Part shown: positions 1-7,825 of the stretch, in pieces | Numbering within the stretch: the first letter of the stretch is position 1 | Layout: every line of letters begins with the position of its first letter | Assembly: GCA_963818725.1 (NCBI GenBank) | Contig: CAWFTU010000007.1 | Span: 310,001-374,000 of the forward strand | Direction: 5' to 3' | DNA length: 64,000 nt | Source of the DNA: DATFDN01 sp963818725 | GTDB lineage: Bacteria > Pseudomonadota > Alphaproteobacteria > Acetobacterales > Acetobacteraceae | Notes under the pieces: model-generated | Told to the model about the DNA's origin: nothing | Databases searched by the model: none | Seen by the model: the letters and a program-made list of their open reading frames with translations, nothing else | Program-made: the position numbers and the translations under genes

Positions 1-211
1 CGGGATCGGGCGTGCCCTCAATCGGCGGGTTCTCCGGACGGTAGCCGACGAGATGCACGACCGGCATGCTGCCGCAGTAGAGCCAATAGCCGGGAAACGG
101 CAGAGGCGGGCGCTCCCCCGCCTTTAGGCCGACAATGTCCTCATAGAACGCCTTCGTCGCTTCCAGGTCGCGGACATTGATTGTGTAGTGGTTCAACGCC
201 AGAGCGGGCAT
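1..211 (-). CDS. VOC (glyoxalase-fold) family protein, 3' part off the window
   Basis: The reading frame starts at the ATG at 211 and runs off the left edge, so about 70 N-terminal residues are visible. It opens MPALALNHYTINVRDLEATK, the first beta strand and helix of a vicinal-oxygen-chelate module; the His in ALNHYT is the usual first metal ligand. It continues with an FYEDIVGL segment and a strand containing VVHLVGY. Family members are small metal-dependent enzymes (glyoxalase I, dioxygenases, fosfomycin-type resistance proteins) or binding proteins, and the substrate cannot be told from this half. It lies upstream of a decayed LysR gene on the same strand. Confidence 0.8.
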   Translation of the reverse strand, partial: MPALALNHYTINVRDLEATKAFYEDIVGLKAGERPPLPFPGYWLYCGSMPVVHLVGYRPENPPIEGTPDP

Positions 212-243
212 GGGCTTCTCCTCCTCGCCCCGCAAGAGGGCCA

Positions 244-690
244 CTATGCGCCGTGCGCGTCAATCGTGGGCTTCTCCCAGACCGATGCTCCCGGAACAAT
301 GGCCCCGCCCTGGACTTGGCTGCGAAGCCACGCGTTCGAAGGCGAACCAGTCTCTCGCCCGTGCCAGGCCGTCGAGACCTCCAGCGCCTCGTTCACGAAG
401 CTTTCTGTCTCGCTCGTGAGCGAGGGCATGAGGTGCGGATAGCGGGTGACGTCCTCGACCGAAACAGGCGCCCGCACGAGCACGAGGTCTGGGTTGAACA
501 GACAGACATGCTCCTCCCGGCCGAGCGGCTGGCGCTCGTGCCAGCGGCGCACCGGGGCAGGAATCCCCCGACGGCGAGGTCGATCTCGCCCCGCGTCGAG
601 CTCGGAATCTGGCCCACCGCGGGCCTGATCCCAGTAGAGGGCGCTTGGCTCCTGGTATCGGCAATAAGGCCACCCAATCGTGGTGGCTTG
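244..690 (-). pseudogene. LysR-type regulator remnant (effector-binding domain, frameshifted, 5' truncated)
   Basis: No single frame is intact, but two minus frames together read as the co-inducer domain of a LysR regulator. One frame gives STRGEIDLAVGGFLP around 560-610, the typical GEIDLAVG strand. The other gives RRWHERQPLGREEHVCLFNP, then an RYPHLMPSLTSETESFVNEAL stretch to about 390, the usual W-H-x-R-x-L...E-x-Y/H-V-C segment. The DNA-binding helix-turn-helix is missing, because the prenyltransferase start at 740 lies where it should be. At least one frameshift lies near 560. The family assignment rests on pattern recognition only. Confidence 0.5.
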
Positions 691-739
691 CCGGCCCGGC
701 ATGCGTGTAATCAGGTGCCCCGATCGCTCGACAGGTGCC

Positions 740-1627
740 ATGGACCAGACTCCCTCGATCGCCTTTCCGGGTCCGCGCCTGGCCGCCCCGCCGTCGCGGC
801 TCGGCGCGCTCGCTCAGCACCTGCAGCGCCTGGCCCGGCGCTGCGCCAACCCCGCTACCGCCTGGGCCTACGCGCGCTATGAGGCGCGGCTGCTGTCCGA
901 GGTGCGCGCGCGGCCCGTGCCGCGGCATATCGGCATCATTCTAGACGGCAATCGCCGCCACGCCCGGAACCACGGCCTTCTGGACTTTCGGCGCATCTAC
1001 GAGATGGGCGCGGGCAAGCTGGACGAGGTGCTGGACTGGTGCGCCGCGCTTGGCGTCCGCGCGGTGACGCTCTGGGTCTGCTCGACCGACAACATGGCTC
1101 GCCCGGCCGAGGAGGTATCGGGCATACTGGCCGCGATCGAGGCCAAGATGCTCGGCTTGGCCGCTGACCCACGCTTGCACCGGCTTGGGGTTCGGGTGCA
1201 GGCGATTGGACGAGTCGATCTGCTGCCCGCGAGCCTCGTGGGCGCGATCGAGCGGGCGCGGCGGGCGACCGAGGCCAACCGGCAGATGACGCTCACCATC
1301 GCCGCCAATTACGGTGGACGGGAAGAAATCGCCGACGCGCTGCGCTCGCTGCTGCGCGAGTGTGCCGCGCACGAAATGACGCTGGACGAGGCGACCGAGG
1401 TCATCACGCCAGAGGCGATCGGGCGGCATCTCTATTCGCCGAGCCTGCCCGATCCCGACCTCATCATCCGTACCAGCGGCGAGCTGCGCCTTTCGGGCTT
1501 CCTGCTGTGGCAGAGCGTGCATTCCGAGTACCACTTCACGGATGTGAACTGGCCGGCCTTCCGACGCATCGATTTCCTGCGCGCGATCCGCACGTACCAG
1601 GCGCGCGAGCGCCGGTTCGGACGGTAA
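740..1627 (+). CDS. Polyprenyl (undecaprenyl-type) diphosphate synthase family protein
   Basis: Cis-prenyltransferase of about 295 residues, which condenses isopentenyl diphosphate onto an allylic primer. The family hallmarks are present in order: GIILDGNRRHAR near residue 75 (Asp binding Mg-diphosphate), TLWVCSTDNMARP, the ANYGGREEIADAL block, and the C-terminal PDLIIRTSGELRLSGFLLWQ and FTDVNWPAF segments. The ATG at 740 was chosen; an upstream extension to 680 is possible but reads through low-complexity Arg-rich sequence. The N-terminal 70 residues before the catalytic Asp are longer than in standard UppS, so this may be a second, specialised cis-prenyltransferase rather than the essential one. 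It is convergent with the gene ending at 1631. Confidence 0.85.
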   Translation: MDQTPSIAFPGPRLAAPPSRLGALAQHLQRLARRCANPATAWAYARYEARLLSEVRARPVPRHIGIILDGNRRHARNHGLLDFRRIYEMGAGKLDEVLDWCAALGVRAVTLWVCSTDNMARPAEEVSGILAAIEAKMLGLAADPRLHRLGVRVQAIGRVDLLPASLVGAIERARRATEANRQMTLTIAANYGGREEIADALRSLLRECAAHEMTLDEATEVITPEAIGRHLYSPSLPDPDLIIRTSGELRLSGFLLWQSVHSEYHFTDVNWPAFRRIDFLRAIRTYQARERRFGR

Positions 1628-1731
1628 CCCTCACCCCGGCCCTCTCCCAAAGGGAGAAGGGGCGTGACGGCCAGGGTCCGCGCGTTCAACACCCCCTCTC
1701 CCGCTCGCGGGAGAGGGTTGGGGTGAGGGCG
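1626..1731. repeat. Intergenic palindromic repeat pair (CCCTCACCCC...GGGGTGAGGG type)
   Basis: Two nested inverted repeats: an outer CCCTCACCCC (from 1629) with GGGGTGAGGG (to 1729), and inner CTCTCCC/GGGAGA arms on each side. It sits between two convergent genes. This is the widespread proteobacterial intergenic palindrome type and could act as a bidirectional terminator. The stop codon of the minus-strand gene lies inside it. Confidence 0.8.
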
Positions 1732-2050
1732 TTGCGCCTAGTCGGCCCACCCAAACAGTGGCGGCAGTGCCGAGTGCTACCAGGATGGCGAGTGCGACCA
1801 GGGGCATGTCCCAGCGGCGTGTCCCGGCCATGGGCCGCCGAATTCCGCCTACGTGCTGTGCCAACCGATCAAGGCCGGCGCGCAATCCGGCCGTGCGGCG
1901 TGCCACCGCGGCCTCGACGCGCGCTTCGATCGCGGTGTCGATCCGCGTCATCATCGCGGCAAGCTGGGGGTCCACGCCGGATGGCGCGCTTGCCGTCAGC
2001 CGGCTGCGCAGCCGCGCGAACAGCGCCTCCTCTTCCGCTTCGTCCATCAT
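1631..2050 (-). CDS. Small single-pass membrane protein, unknown function
   Basis: About 139 residues starting MMDEAEEEALFARLRSRL. An acidic, helical N-terminus (two Met starts, 2050 or 2047) is followed by an Ala/Arg-rich amphipathic helix and one hydrophobic segment, MPLVALAILVALGTAATVWV (about residues 82-101). The last 30 residues are translated from the intergenic palindrome at 1626-1731, so the true ancestral C-terminus was probably shorter and the tail is unlikely to matter functionally. It starts 5 bp after the Rieske stop codon, which suggests co-transcription. I do not recognise a family. Confidence 0.6.
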   Translation of the reverse strand: MMDEAEEEALFARLRSRLTASAPSGVDPQLAAMMTRIDTAIEARVEAAVARRTAGLRAGLDRLAQHVGGIRRPMAGTRRWDMPLVALAILVALGTAATVWVGRLGATPSPQPSPASGRGGVERADPGRHAPSPFGRGPG

Positions 2051-2054
2051 TCGG

Positions 2055-2468
2055 TCAGACGTCCACCACCACGTACTCCTCCTCGACCGAGACGGGGATG
2101 GTCTCGGCGACGTACGGCCCCTGTATTACGCGCTGGCCGGGCGCGACCTCAACCTTGTAGTTGCGAATCTGGATTTTTTCGGGATCGCACCAGGACTGAC
2201 CGGTGCGGATGTCGAACTCCCAGCCATGCCAGGGACAGCGGATGATCTCGCCGGCCCGCGAATACCGATAGGTGCCGGGCTCGTCGGACTCGATCAGGCC
2301 GGTCAGCACGCCGTCGCACAGGCTGCCACCTTGGTGGGGACAACGGTTCAGCAGGCCGTAGAACGCGCCATTGAGGTTGAAGATCGCGATTGGCCGGCCG
2401 CGCACCGTGACCAGCTTGCGCCCGCCGGGGGGGACCTCGGAGACTTTGGCGACGACGTGCTTGCTCAT
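2055..2468 (-). CDS. Rieske [2Fe-2S] domain protein
   Basis: A protein of 137 residues consisting of essentially one Rieske fold. The cluster ligands are visible as C-P-H-Q-G-G (near residue 43) and C-P-W-H-G-W (near residue 78), the two C-x-H and C-x-x-H boxes. It has no leader peptide and no catalytic mononuclear-iron domain, so it is a soluble ferredoxin-like electron carrier or a ring-hydroxylase ferredoxin-type component. It lies between nadK and a small membrane protein on one strand with short spacing. The oxygenase or reductase partner is not in the window. Confidence 0.9.
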   Translation of the reverse strand: MSKHVVAKVSEVPPGGRKLVTVRGRPIAIFNLNGAFYGLLNRCPHQGGSLCDGVLTGLIESDEPGTYRYSRAGEIIRCPWHGWEFDIRTGQSWCDPEKIQIRNYKVEVAPGQRVIQGPYVAETIPVSVEEEYVVVDV

Positions 2469-2480
2469 GCGGTGATGCCC

Positions 2481-3254
2481 TTAGACAGTGAACTGTTCGG
2501 CAATGATCCGCTCCGACAAGCCCTGGTCGGGTTCGAACAGGACCGACACGCTCACCGACCGGTCCTCGCTGACCGCGACCGAGACGACATCGCGCACCTC
2601 GGTGAAGTCGGCCACCGCCGCCACCGGGCGCTTCTCCGCCTCCAACACCTCGAACAGCACGTCGGCGGTGCTCGGCAGCAGGGCGCCGCGCCAGCGGCGC
2701 GGGCGGAAGGCGCTGATCGGGGTCATGGGCAGCAGGTTGGCCGACAGTGGCACGATTGGCCCATGCGCCGAGAGGTTGTAAGCGGAGGAGCCAGCGGGCG
2801 TGCTGACCAGCACGCCATCGCAGATCAACTCGGTCAGGCGCACCGTTCCATCGACGCTGATGCGGATCTTGGCGGCCTGGCGAAGCTGGCGCAACAGGCT
2901 CACCTCGTTGAAGGCGAGCGCCTCCTCCACCGCGCCCCCCGCGGTGACGGCGTGCATCCGCAAGGGGTGGAGCACCGCCGCTTGCGCCTGCTTCAGCCGC
3001 TCCGGAAGCCCGCCCTCGACGAAGGGGTTCATCAGGAACCCGACCGAGCCGCAGTTCATGCCATAGACTGGGATCGGCCGCGGCAGCACCCGGTGCAGGG
3101 TCTCCAGCATCGTCCCGTCGCCGCCCAGCGCGACCACCACCTCAGCCTGGTCGAACGGGCAATCGCCATAAATCCCAGCCAGCCGGTCGAGCGCGTCCTG
3201 CGCCAGAACCGAATGCGCGGCGACGAAGGCGAGCCGCTTCGGGGGCTCGTTCAC
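2481..3254 (-). CDS. nadK: NAD kinase
   Basis: 257 residues; phosphorylates NAD to NADP in the cytoplasm. The diagnostic GGDGTMLETLH motif (near residue 42; Asp catalytic) and the G-M-N-C-G-S-V-G-F-L-M-N segment are present, followed by the LVSTPAGSSAYNLSAHGPI nucleotide-binding block. The start is the GTG at 3254, overlapping the TGA of the amidase gene (GTGA). The longer in-frame extension reads only shadow sequence of the upstream gene. Length fits the short bacterial NadK class. Co-transcription with the amidase upstream is likely. Confidence 0.93.
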   Translation of the reverse strand: MNEPPKRLAFVAAHSVLAQDALDRLAGIYGDCPFDQAEVVVALGGDGTMLETLHRVLPRPIPVYGMNCGSVGFLMNPFVEGGLPERLKQAQAAVLHPLRMHAVTAGGAVEEALAFNEVSLLRQLRQAAKIRISVDGTVRLTELICDGVLVSTPAGSSAYNLSAHGPIVPLSANLLPMTPISAFRPRRWRGALLPSTADVLFEVLEAEKRPVAAVADFTEVRDVVSVAVSEDRSVSVSVLFEPDQGLSERIIAEQFTV

Positions 3255-4093
3255 ACGAGCTTCCGGTGCTCCAGCACCGGCATTCCCCGCCGCACCCGCT
3301 CGGTCACGCTCCGGTCGATCCGCGCCGTCGTCCAGCCAGTCCCGTCCGAGACCTGCGCGACCACCTGCCCCCACGGATCGACGATCATCGAGCGGCCGTA
3401 CGTGTCGCGCGGCTCGTTGCGCGCGCCCTCGAGATAGCGTCCCCACGCCGCCGGCGCGGCCAGCCAGCACTGCGTCTCGATCGCGCGGGCGCGGATCAGC
3501 GGCTCCCAATGGTCCTTGCCGGTCAGCAGGGTGAAGGCGGAGGGCAGGAAAATCACCTCGGCGCCGGCCTGGCGCAGCGCCAGGAACAGCTCGGGGAAGC
3601 GGACGTCGTAGCAGATCGCGGCACCCACGGTCGTGCCATGTGCCGAGTAGGTCACGATCTCGTCGCCCGCGCCGTAGGTGTTGCTCTCGCGGAAACCGGT
3701 GCCGTCGGGGCCGGTGATGTCAAAGAGGTGGATCTTGCGATAGCGGGCGATCTCCTGCCCATCGGGATCGAACACGACCGTGGTGTTGAACAGCTTGTCC
3801 CCGCCCTCCGTCTCCTGGATAGAGCCGCCATGCACATGCACCCGTGCCCCGCGCGCGGCCGCGCGCAGGAACTCGTAGGCCGGGCCACCAGGCGCGTTGG
3901 AGTCCTTGGCCGGCAGGATCTCGGCCTGTTCAAACTTGCCGGCGCGGGTGCCGCCGAGGCAACTCCACACCTCGGGCAGGCTGACGATGTCGGGGCGGTC
4001 CTCGCGCACCGCCTGCTCAATCAACCGCCGCGCCTGATCGATGTTCGCCTGTTTGTCGGCGCCCGGGTTCATCTGCACCACGCTGACGCGCAT
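3251..4093 (-). CDS. Carbon-nitrogen hydrolase (nitrilase superfamily, Nit-like amidase)
   Basis: 280 residues, a single nitrilase domain. The Glu-Lys-Cys triad can be placed: Glu in SLPEVWS (about 41), Lys in YRKIHLFDI (about 120), Cys in AICYDVRFPE (about 161). The second and third motifs closely resemble Nit1/Nit2 proteins, which hydrolyse deaminated glutathione or omega-amides as metabolite repair. Substrate assignment is an inference from family. The start ATG at 4093 gives the canonical MRVSVVQMNPG opening strand. The stop overlaps the nadK start, so the two are translationally coupled. Confidence 0.88.
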   Translation of the reverse strand: MRVSVVQMNPGADKQANIDQARRLIEQAVREDRPDIVSLPEVWSCLGGTRAGKFEQAEILPAKDSNAPGGPAYEFLRAAARGARVHVHGGSIQETEGGDKLFNTTVVFDPDGQEIARYRKIHLFDITGPDGTGFRESNTYGAGDEIVTYSAHGTTVGAAICYDVRFPELFLALRQAGAEVIFLPSAFTLLTGKDHWEPLIRARAIETQCWLAAPAAWGRYLEGARNEPRDTYGRSMIVDPWGQVVAQVSDGTGWTTARIDRSVTERVRRGMPVLEHRKLV

Positions 4094-4228
4094 CGCCTTC
4101 TCCGTGTGCTGCGGGCGCCAGAGAACCGCATGGGGCTTGGCGTGGCAATCGGGCTTCAGCGAGCGCCTTGGCCAACATCACGATCGCAGAGTTAGTGCGT
4201 GAAAAGTCTGACCAGCAGCGCACGCTGC

Positions 4229-4666
4229 CTAGCGCGGCCGGCTCAGCCTGGGCTCGGTTCGCTCCTCCCGCGAAGTGCGCGCCTCTCCCCGCCTACGCAA
4301 GTTTGCGATCAGCGAAGACTCGGGCGCGGCCTCCGGGTTGGCAACGTCCTCCAGCTCGTAGGCGGCGGGGGGGATGGGCGGACGGGAGAGGCCGGACGCT
4401 CGCCGGGACGATTCGGGCGGAGGAGGAGCGGCATAAAGCTCGTCGAACTCCACGGGCCGCACCGGGTCGGGCAGCCGCAGCGTCAGGCGGCGGATCTCCG
4501 CTTGGATCTCGTCCAGCCGCGCCTCCAGCCCGTCCACCCGCGACTTCAGGCCGATCACACTGAACGGCACCAGCAGGAACGCGAGCAGCCAGAGCAACCC
4601 AAGCACCAACACAATGGTTGGCACCCACCAGGGAAGCCAGTCCGGCACGACGAACGGGAGCGTCAT
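4229..4666 (-). CDS. Membrane-anchored coiled-coil protein, unknown
   Basis: About 145 residues from the ATG at 4666; a GTG two codons upstream is the alternative. The N-terminus is one long hydrophobic segment (LPWWVPTIVLVLGLLWLLAF and on). It is followed by a short heptad-like helix (GLKSRVDGLEARLDEIQAEI) and then a Pro/Arg-rich disordered tail. That architecture suggests an inner-membrane anchor with a cytoplasmic tail. No enzymatic motif was seen and no family is recognised. It is divergently oriented from the transaminase at 4764, and the 97 bp between the two starts presumably holds both promoters. Confidence 0.6.
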   Translation of the reverse strand: MTLPFVVPDWLPWWVPTIVLVLGLLWLLAFLLVPFSVIGLKSRVDGLEARLDEIQAEIRRLTLRLPDPVRPVEFDELYAAPPPPESSRRASGLSRPPIPPAAYELEDVANPEAAPESSLIANLRRRGEARTSREERTEPRLSRPR

Positions 4667-4763
4667 GGCCACATTCTACAGTTTGAGAGCAAAACGATTC
4701 AACCAGTGGATTTAACGCCACCACCATGTCAAGCCTTCCGGCCCACAGATCAAGGACTCCTTC

Positions 4764-5876
4764 ATGCTGTTGTTGATCCCCGGCCCGGTCACGACCAGGC
4801 CGGAGGTGCGCGAGGCGCTCTGTGTCGATATTGCGCCTTGGGATCCGGAGTCGCGGGCTTTTTACGCGCGCCTGTGCGCGCGCGTGCTCGCCCTCGCCGG
4901 AGGCCTGAACGGCGTACACGCTGCCCTGCCTCTGCCCGGCTGCGGACATTTCATCATCGAGGCGGCGATCCGCACCTTTCTTCCCCATGACGAGAAGCTG
5001 CTTGTTCCGACAACGGGGGCGTATTCCGAGCGGATGACGCGCCTGGCCGTGGAAGCCGGCCGGCGCGTTGTCCCTCTGCCGATCCCGGATGACCGGCCAG
5101 CCGCGCCGGCCGCCATCGCCGCCGCCCTCGCGGCCGATCCCACGATCAGCCATGTCGGGATGGTCTATAGCGAGACCGGGACCGGGATCTGCCACGACCT
5201 GGCCGCGATCGGCGCGGTGGTGCGGCAGGCCGGCCGGCGCATGATCGTGGACGCTGTCTCCGCGTTCGGCGCCCTGCCGTTCGATATCGCGCGCCATCCG
5301 GAGGTGGACGTGGCCGTGTTCACCGCCAACAAGTGCCTGGAGGGCGTGCCCGGCATCGCCTTCGCCATCGCTCGCGTGGACCGGCTGGAGCAGGCCGCCG
5401 GGAATGCCGGAAGCTGGTCGCTCGATCTGGCCGACGTGTACGCCCACCAACTGCATGACTGGGGCACCGCCCGCTTCACGCCGCCCGCTCAGGTGTTGAA
5501 CGCACTCGATCGCGCGCTCGACTTCTATGAGGCCGAGGGGGGCCAGGCGGCCCGGCTTGCGCGATACGAGGCGAACATGCGCACGCTGTATGGCGGAATG
5601 CGGCGGCTCGGCCTCTCGCCGTACCTGGCCCAGAACGCGCAAGGACCGATCATCGTGAACGTCCACGCGCCGGCCGACCCGGCCTGGGATCTCCAGGCCT
5701 TTGTCGATGCGCTGAAGCGGCGCGGATTCCTGATCAGCAACTTCTACAACACGGCACGCCCGAGCTTCCGCGTCGGCTGCATCGGCGCGATCGGGCCCGC
5801 CGACATGGCGCGCGCCGCCTCCGCCATGGGGCAGGCGCTGGACGAGATCGGCATCCGCCGCCGCGAGGCCGCCTGA
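4764..5876 (+). CDS. PLP-dependent aminotransferase, PhnW / alanine-glyoxylate type
   Basis: 370-residue class V aminotransferase. It opens LLLIPGPVTTRPEVREA, typical of 2-aminoethylphosphonate:pyruvate and serine/alanine:glyoxylate transaminases. It carries a V-Y-S-E-T-G-T-G-I strand (about residue 134), the V-D-A-V-S-A-F-G cofactor Asp (about 160) and a predicted PLP lysine in F-T-A-N-K-C-L-E-G-V-P-G (about 190). The N-K-C-x-x-G-V-P-G form is the one usual in PhnW. No phosphonatase or transporter lies nearby. Formate-tetrahydrofolate ligase follows after 1 bp, so a C1/glyoxylate role is a serious alternative. Confidence 0.75.
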   Translation: MLLLIPGPVTTRPEVREALCVDIAPWDPESRAFYARLCARVLALAGGLNGVHAALPLPGCGHFIIEAAIRTFLPHDEKLLVPTTGAYSERMTRLAVEAGRRVVPLPIPDDRPAAPAAIAAALAADPTISHVGMVYSETGTGICHDLAAIGAVVRQAGRRMIVDAVSAFGALPFDIARHPEVDVAVFTANKCLEGVPGIAFAIARVDRLEQAAGNAGSWSLDLADVYAHQLHDWGTARFTPPAQVLNALDRALDFYEAEGGQAARLARYEANMRTLYGGMRRLGLSPYLAQNAQGPIIVNVHAPADPAWDLQAFVDALKRRGFLISNFYNTARPSFRVGCIGAIGPADMARAASAMGQALDEIGIRRREAA

Positions 5877-5877
5877 C

Positions 5878-7548
5878 ATGCCGACCGACCTTGAGATCGC
5901 CCGCAACGCGCGCCTGCGCCCGATCGTCGACATCGCCGCCCGCCTGGGACTCGGCCCGGACGCGATCGAGCCCTATGGGCGCTTCAAGGCGAAAATCCCG
6001 TTCGACACGATCCGCGCGGTCGAGGAACGGCCGGAGGGCGCGCTTGTCCTCGTCACCGGCATCAGCCCGACCCCGGCGGGCGAGGGCAAGACCACCACGA
6101 CGGTCGGCCTCGCCGACGCACTGAACCGGCTGGGTGCGCGCGCCGTGATCTGCCTGCGCGAACCGAGCCTGGGGCCGAGCTTCGGCCAGAAGGGCGGCGC
6201 GACGGGCGGCGGGCGCGCGCAGGTCGTGCCGATGGAAGACATCAACCTGCACTTCACCGGCGACTTCCACGCCATCACCGCCGCCAACAACCTGCTCGCG
6301 GCGATGCTGGACAACCACATTTATTGGGGCAACGCGCTCGGCATCGACGTTCGCCGAATCGCCCACCGCCGCGCGCTCGACATCAACGACCGGGCGTTGC
6401 GCGCGATCGTCACCGGACTGGGCGGGCTGGCCAACGGCGCGCCGCGCGAGGACGGGTTCGATATCACCGTTGGCTCGGAGGTGATGGCGGTGTTCTGCCT
6501 GGCGCGCGACCTGCACGATTTGCAGGCGCGGCTCGGGCGGATGGTCGTCGCCGAGACGCGCGAGCGCCGCGCGATCACGGCGCGCGACCTGAAGGCGGAT
6601 GGCGCAATGGCGGTGCTGCTGCGCGACGCGCTGCAACCCAATCTGGTGCAGACGCTGGAGGGCTCGCCCGCCCTGGTGCATGGCGGGCCGTTCGCCAACA
6701 TCGCGCATGGCTGCAATTCGGTCATCGCCACACGACTCGGGCTTCGCCTGGCTGACGTGGTCGTGACCGAAGCCGGGTTCGGCGCCGATCTGGGCGCCGA
6801 AAAGTTCCTCGACATCAAGTGCCGCTCGGCGGGGCTGTGTCCGGCGGCGAGCGTGATCGTCGCCACGGTCCGCGCGCTGAAGATGCAGGGCGGGGTTGCG
6901 CGCGCCGATCTCGGGCGCGAGGACGAGGCGGCGGTAGCGCGCGGCGTGGTGAACCTGGCGCGGCATGTCGAGAACATGCGCAAGTTCGGGCTGCCCGTCG
7001 TGGTCGCGGTCAACCGCTTCACCGGCGATACCGAGGACGAGCTGGCCGTGGTGCGCGACGCGATGGCAGGATTGGCGGTGCGTGTCGTGCCCTGCACACA
7101 CTGGGCGGATGGCGGCGCGGGAGCCGAGGATCTGGCGCGCGCGGTGCTGGCGATGATCCGCGCCAAGGAGGCGCGTTTCGCGCCGCTCTATCCGGATGCG
7201 ATGGGGCTCGTCGAAAAGCTGCGCACTGTGGCACGCGAGATCTATCGCGCCGCCGACATCTCCTTGCCCCCGCATGTCGCGCGGCGCCTGGAGCAGTTCG
7301 AAGCAGCGGGATTCGGCACCGTCCCGGTCTGCGTCGCCAAGACCCAGTACAGCTTCAGCGCCGACCCAACCGCGCTGGGGGCGCCAACCGGCCATATCCT
7401 GCCAGTGCGCGATGTCCGCCTCTCGGCCGGCGCCGGCTTCGTGGTGGCGATCTGCGGTGACATCATGACCATGCCCGGCCTGCCCCGCGTGCCAGCGGCC
7501 GAGTCGATCCGGCTGGACGAGGAGGGGCGGCTCGAGGGACTGTTCTGA
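5878..7548 (+). CDS. fhs: Formate--tetrahydrofolate ligase
   Basis: 556 residues, full length for the family. ATP-dependent synthesis of 10-formyl-tetrahydrofolate from formate. The N-terminus opens TDLEIARNARLRPI, the P-loop is TPAGEGKTTTTVGL near residue 64, then REPSLGPSFGQKGGATGGG and the EDINLHFTGDFHAI block, all strongly conserved in Fhs. EAGFGADLGAEKF and an FDIK-like strand follow. Spacing of one base from the transaminase stop (TGA-c-ATG) indicates one transcript. With the xoxF-type dehydrogenase at 35.5 kb it would fit assimilation or oxidation of one-carbon units through formate. Confidence 0.95.
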   Translation: MPTDLEIARNARLRPIVDIAARLGLGPDAIEPYGRFKAKIPFDTIRAVEERPEGALVLVTGISPTPAGEGKTTTTVGLADALNRLGARAVICLREPSLGPSFGQKGGATGGGRAQVVPMEDINLHFTGDFHAITAANNLLAAMLDNHIYWGNALGIDVRRIAHRRALDINDRALRAIVTGLGGLANGAPREDGFDITVGSEVMAVFCLARDLHDLQARLGRMVVAETRERRAITARDLKADGAMAVLLRDALQPNLVQTLEGSPALVHGGPFANIAHGCNSVIATRLGLRLADVVVTEAGFGADLGAEKFLDIKCRSAGLCPAASVIVATVRALKMQGGVARADLGREDEAAVARGVVNLARHVENMRKFGLPVVVAVNRFTGDTEDELAVVRDAMAGLAVRVVPCTHWADGGAGAEDLARAVLAMIRAKEARFAPLYPDAMGLVEKLRTVAREIYRAADISLPPHVARRLEQFEAAGFGTVPVCVAKTQYSFSADPTALGAPTGHILPVRDVRLSAGAGFVVAICGDIMTMPGLPRVPAAESIRLDEEGRLEGLF

Positions 7549-7825
7549 CCTCGATAGCCGGGGACAACGGCAAGGCGGAGGATGGACATGGGTCAGACCT
7601 GCGCGCGGGCGTTCTGGAGGGGTCTGTTGCTTGGGGTCGTCCTGCTCGGTTTCGCGGGCGCGAATCTGGCCCACGCGGACGAGGATGACGACGAGCCCAG
7701 CGTGGCGGCGACGCCCCTTCCAACTGGCCAGCGCATCACCCCGACCAGCGCGACAGGCGCCCTGTTCCAGGGTCTCAATCCGGGCCTGCCTAATTTTCCC
7801 AACTACCTCGCCGGGCAGGCGGTTA

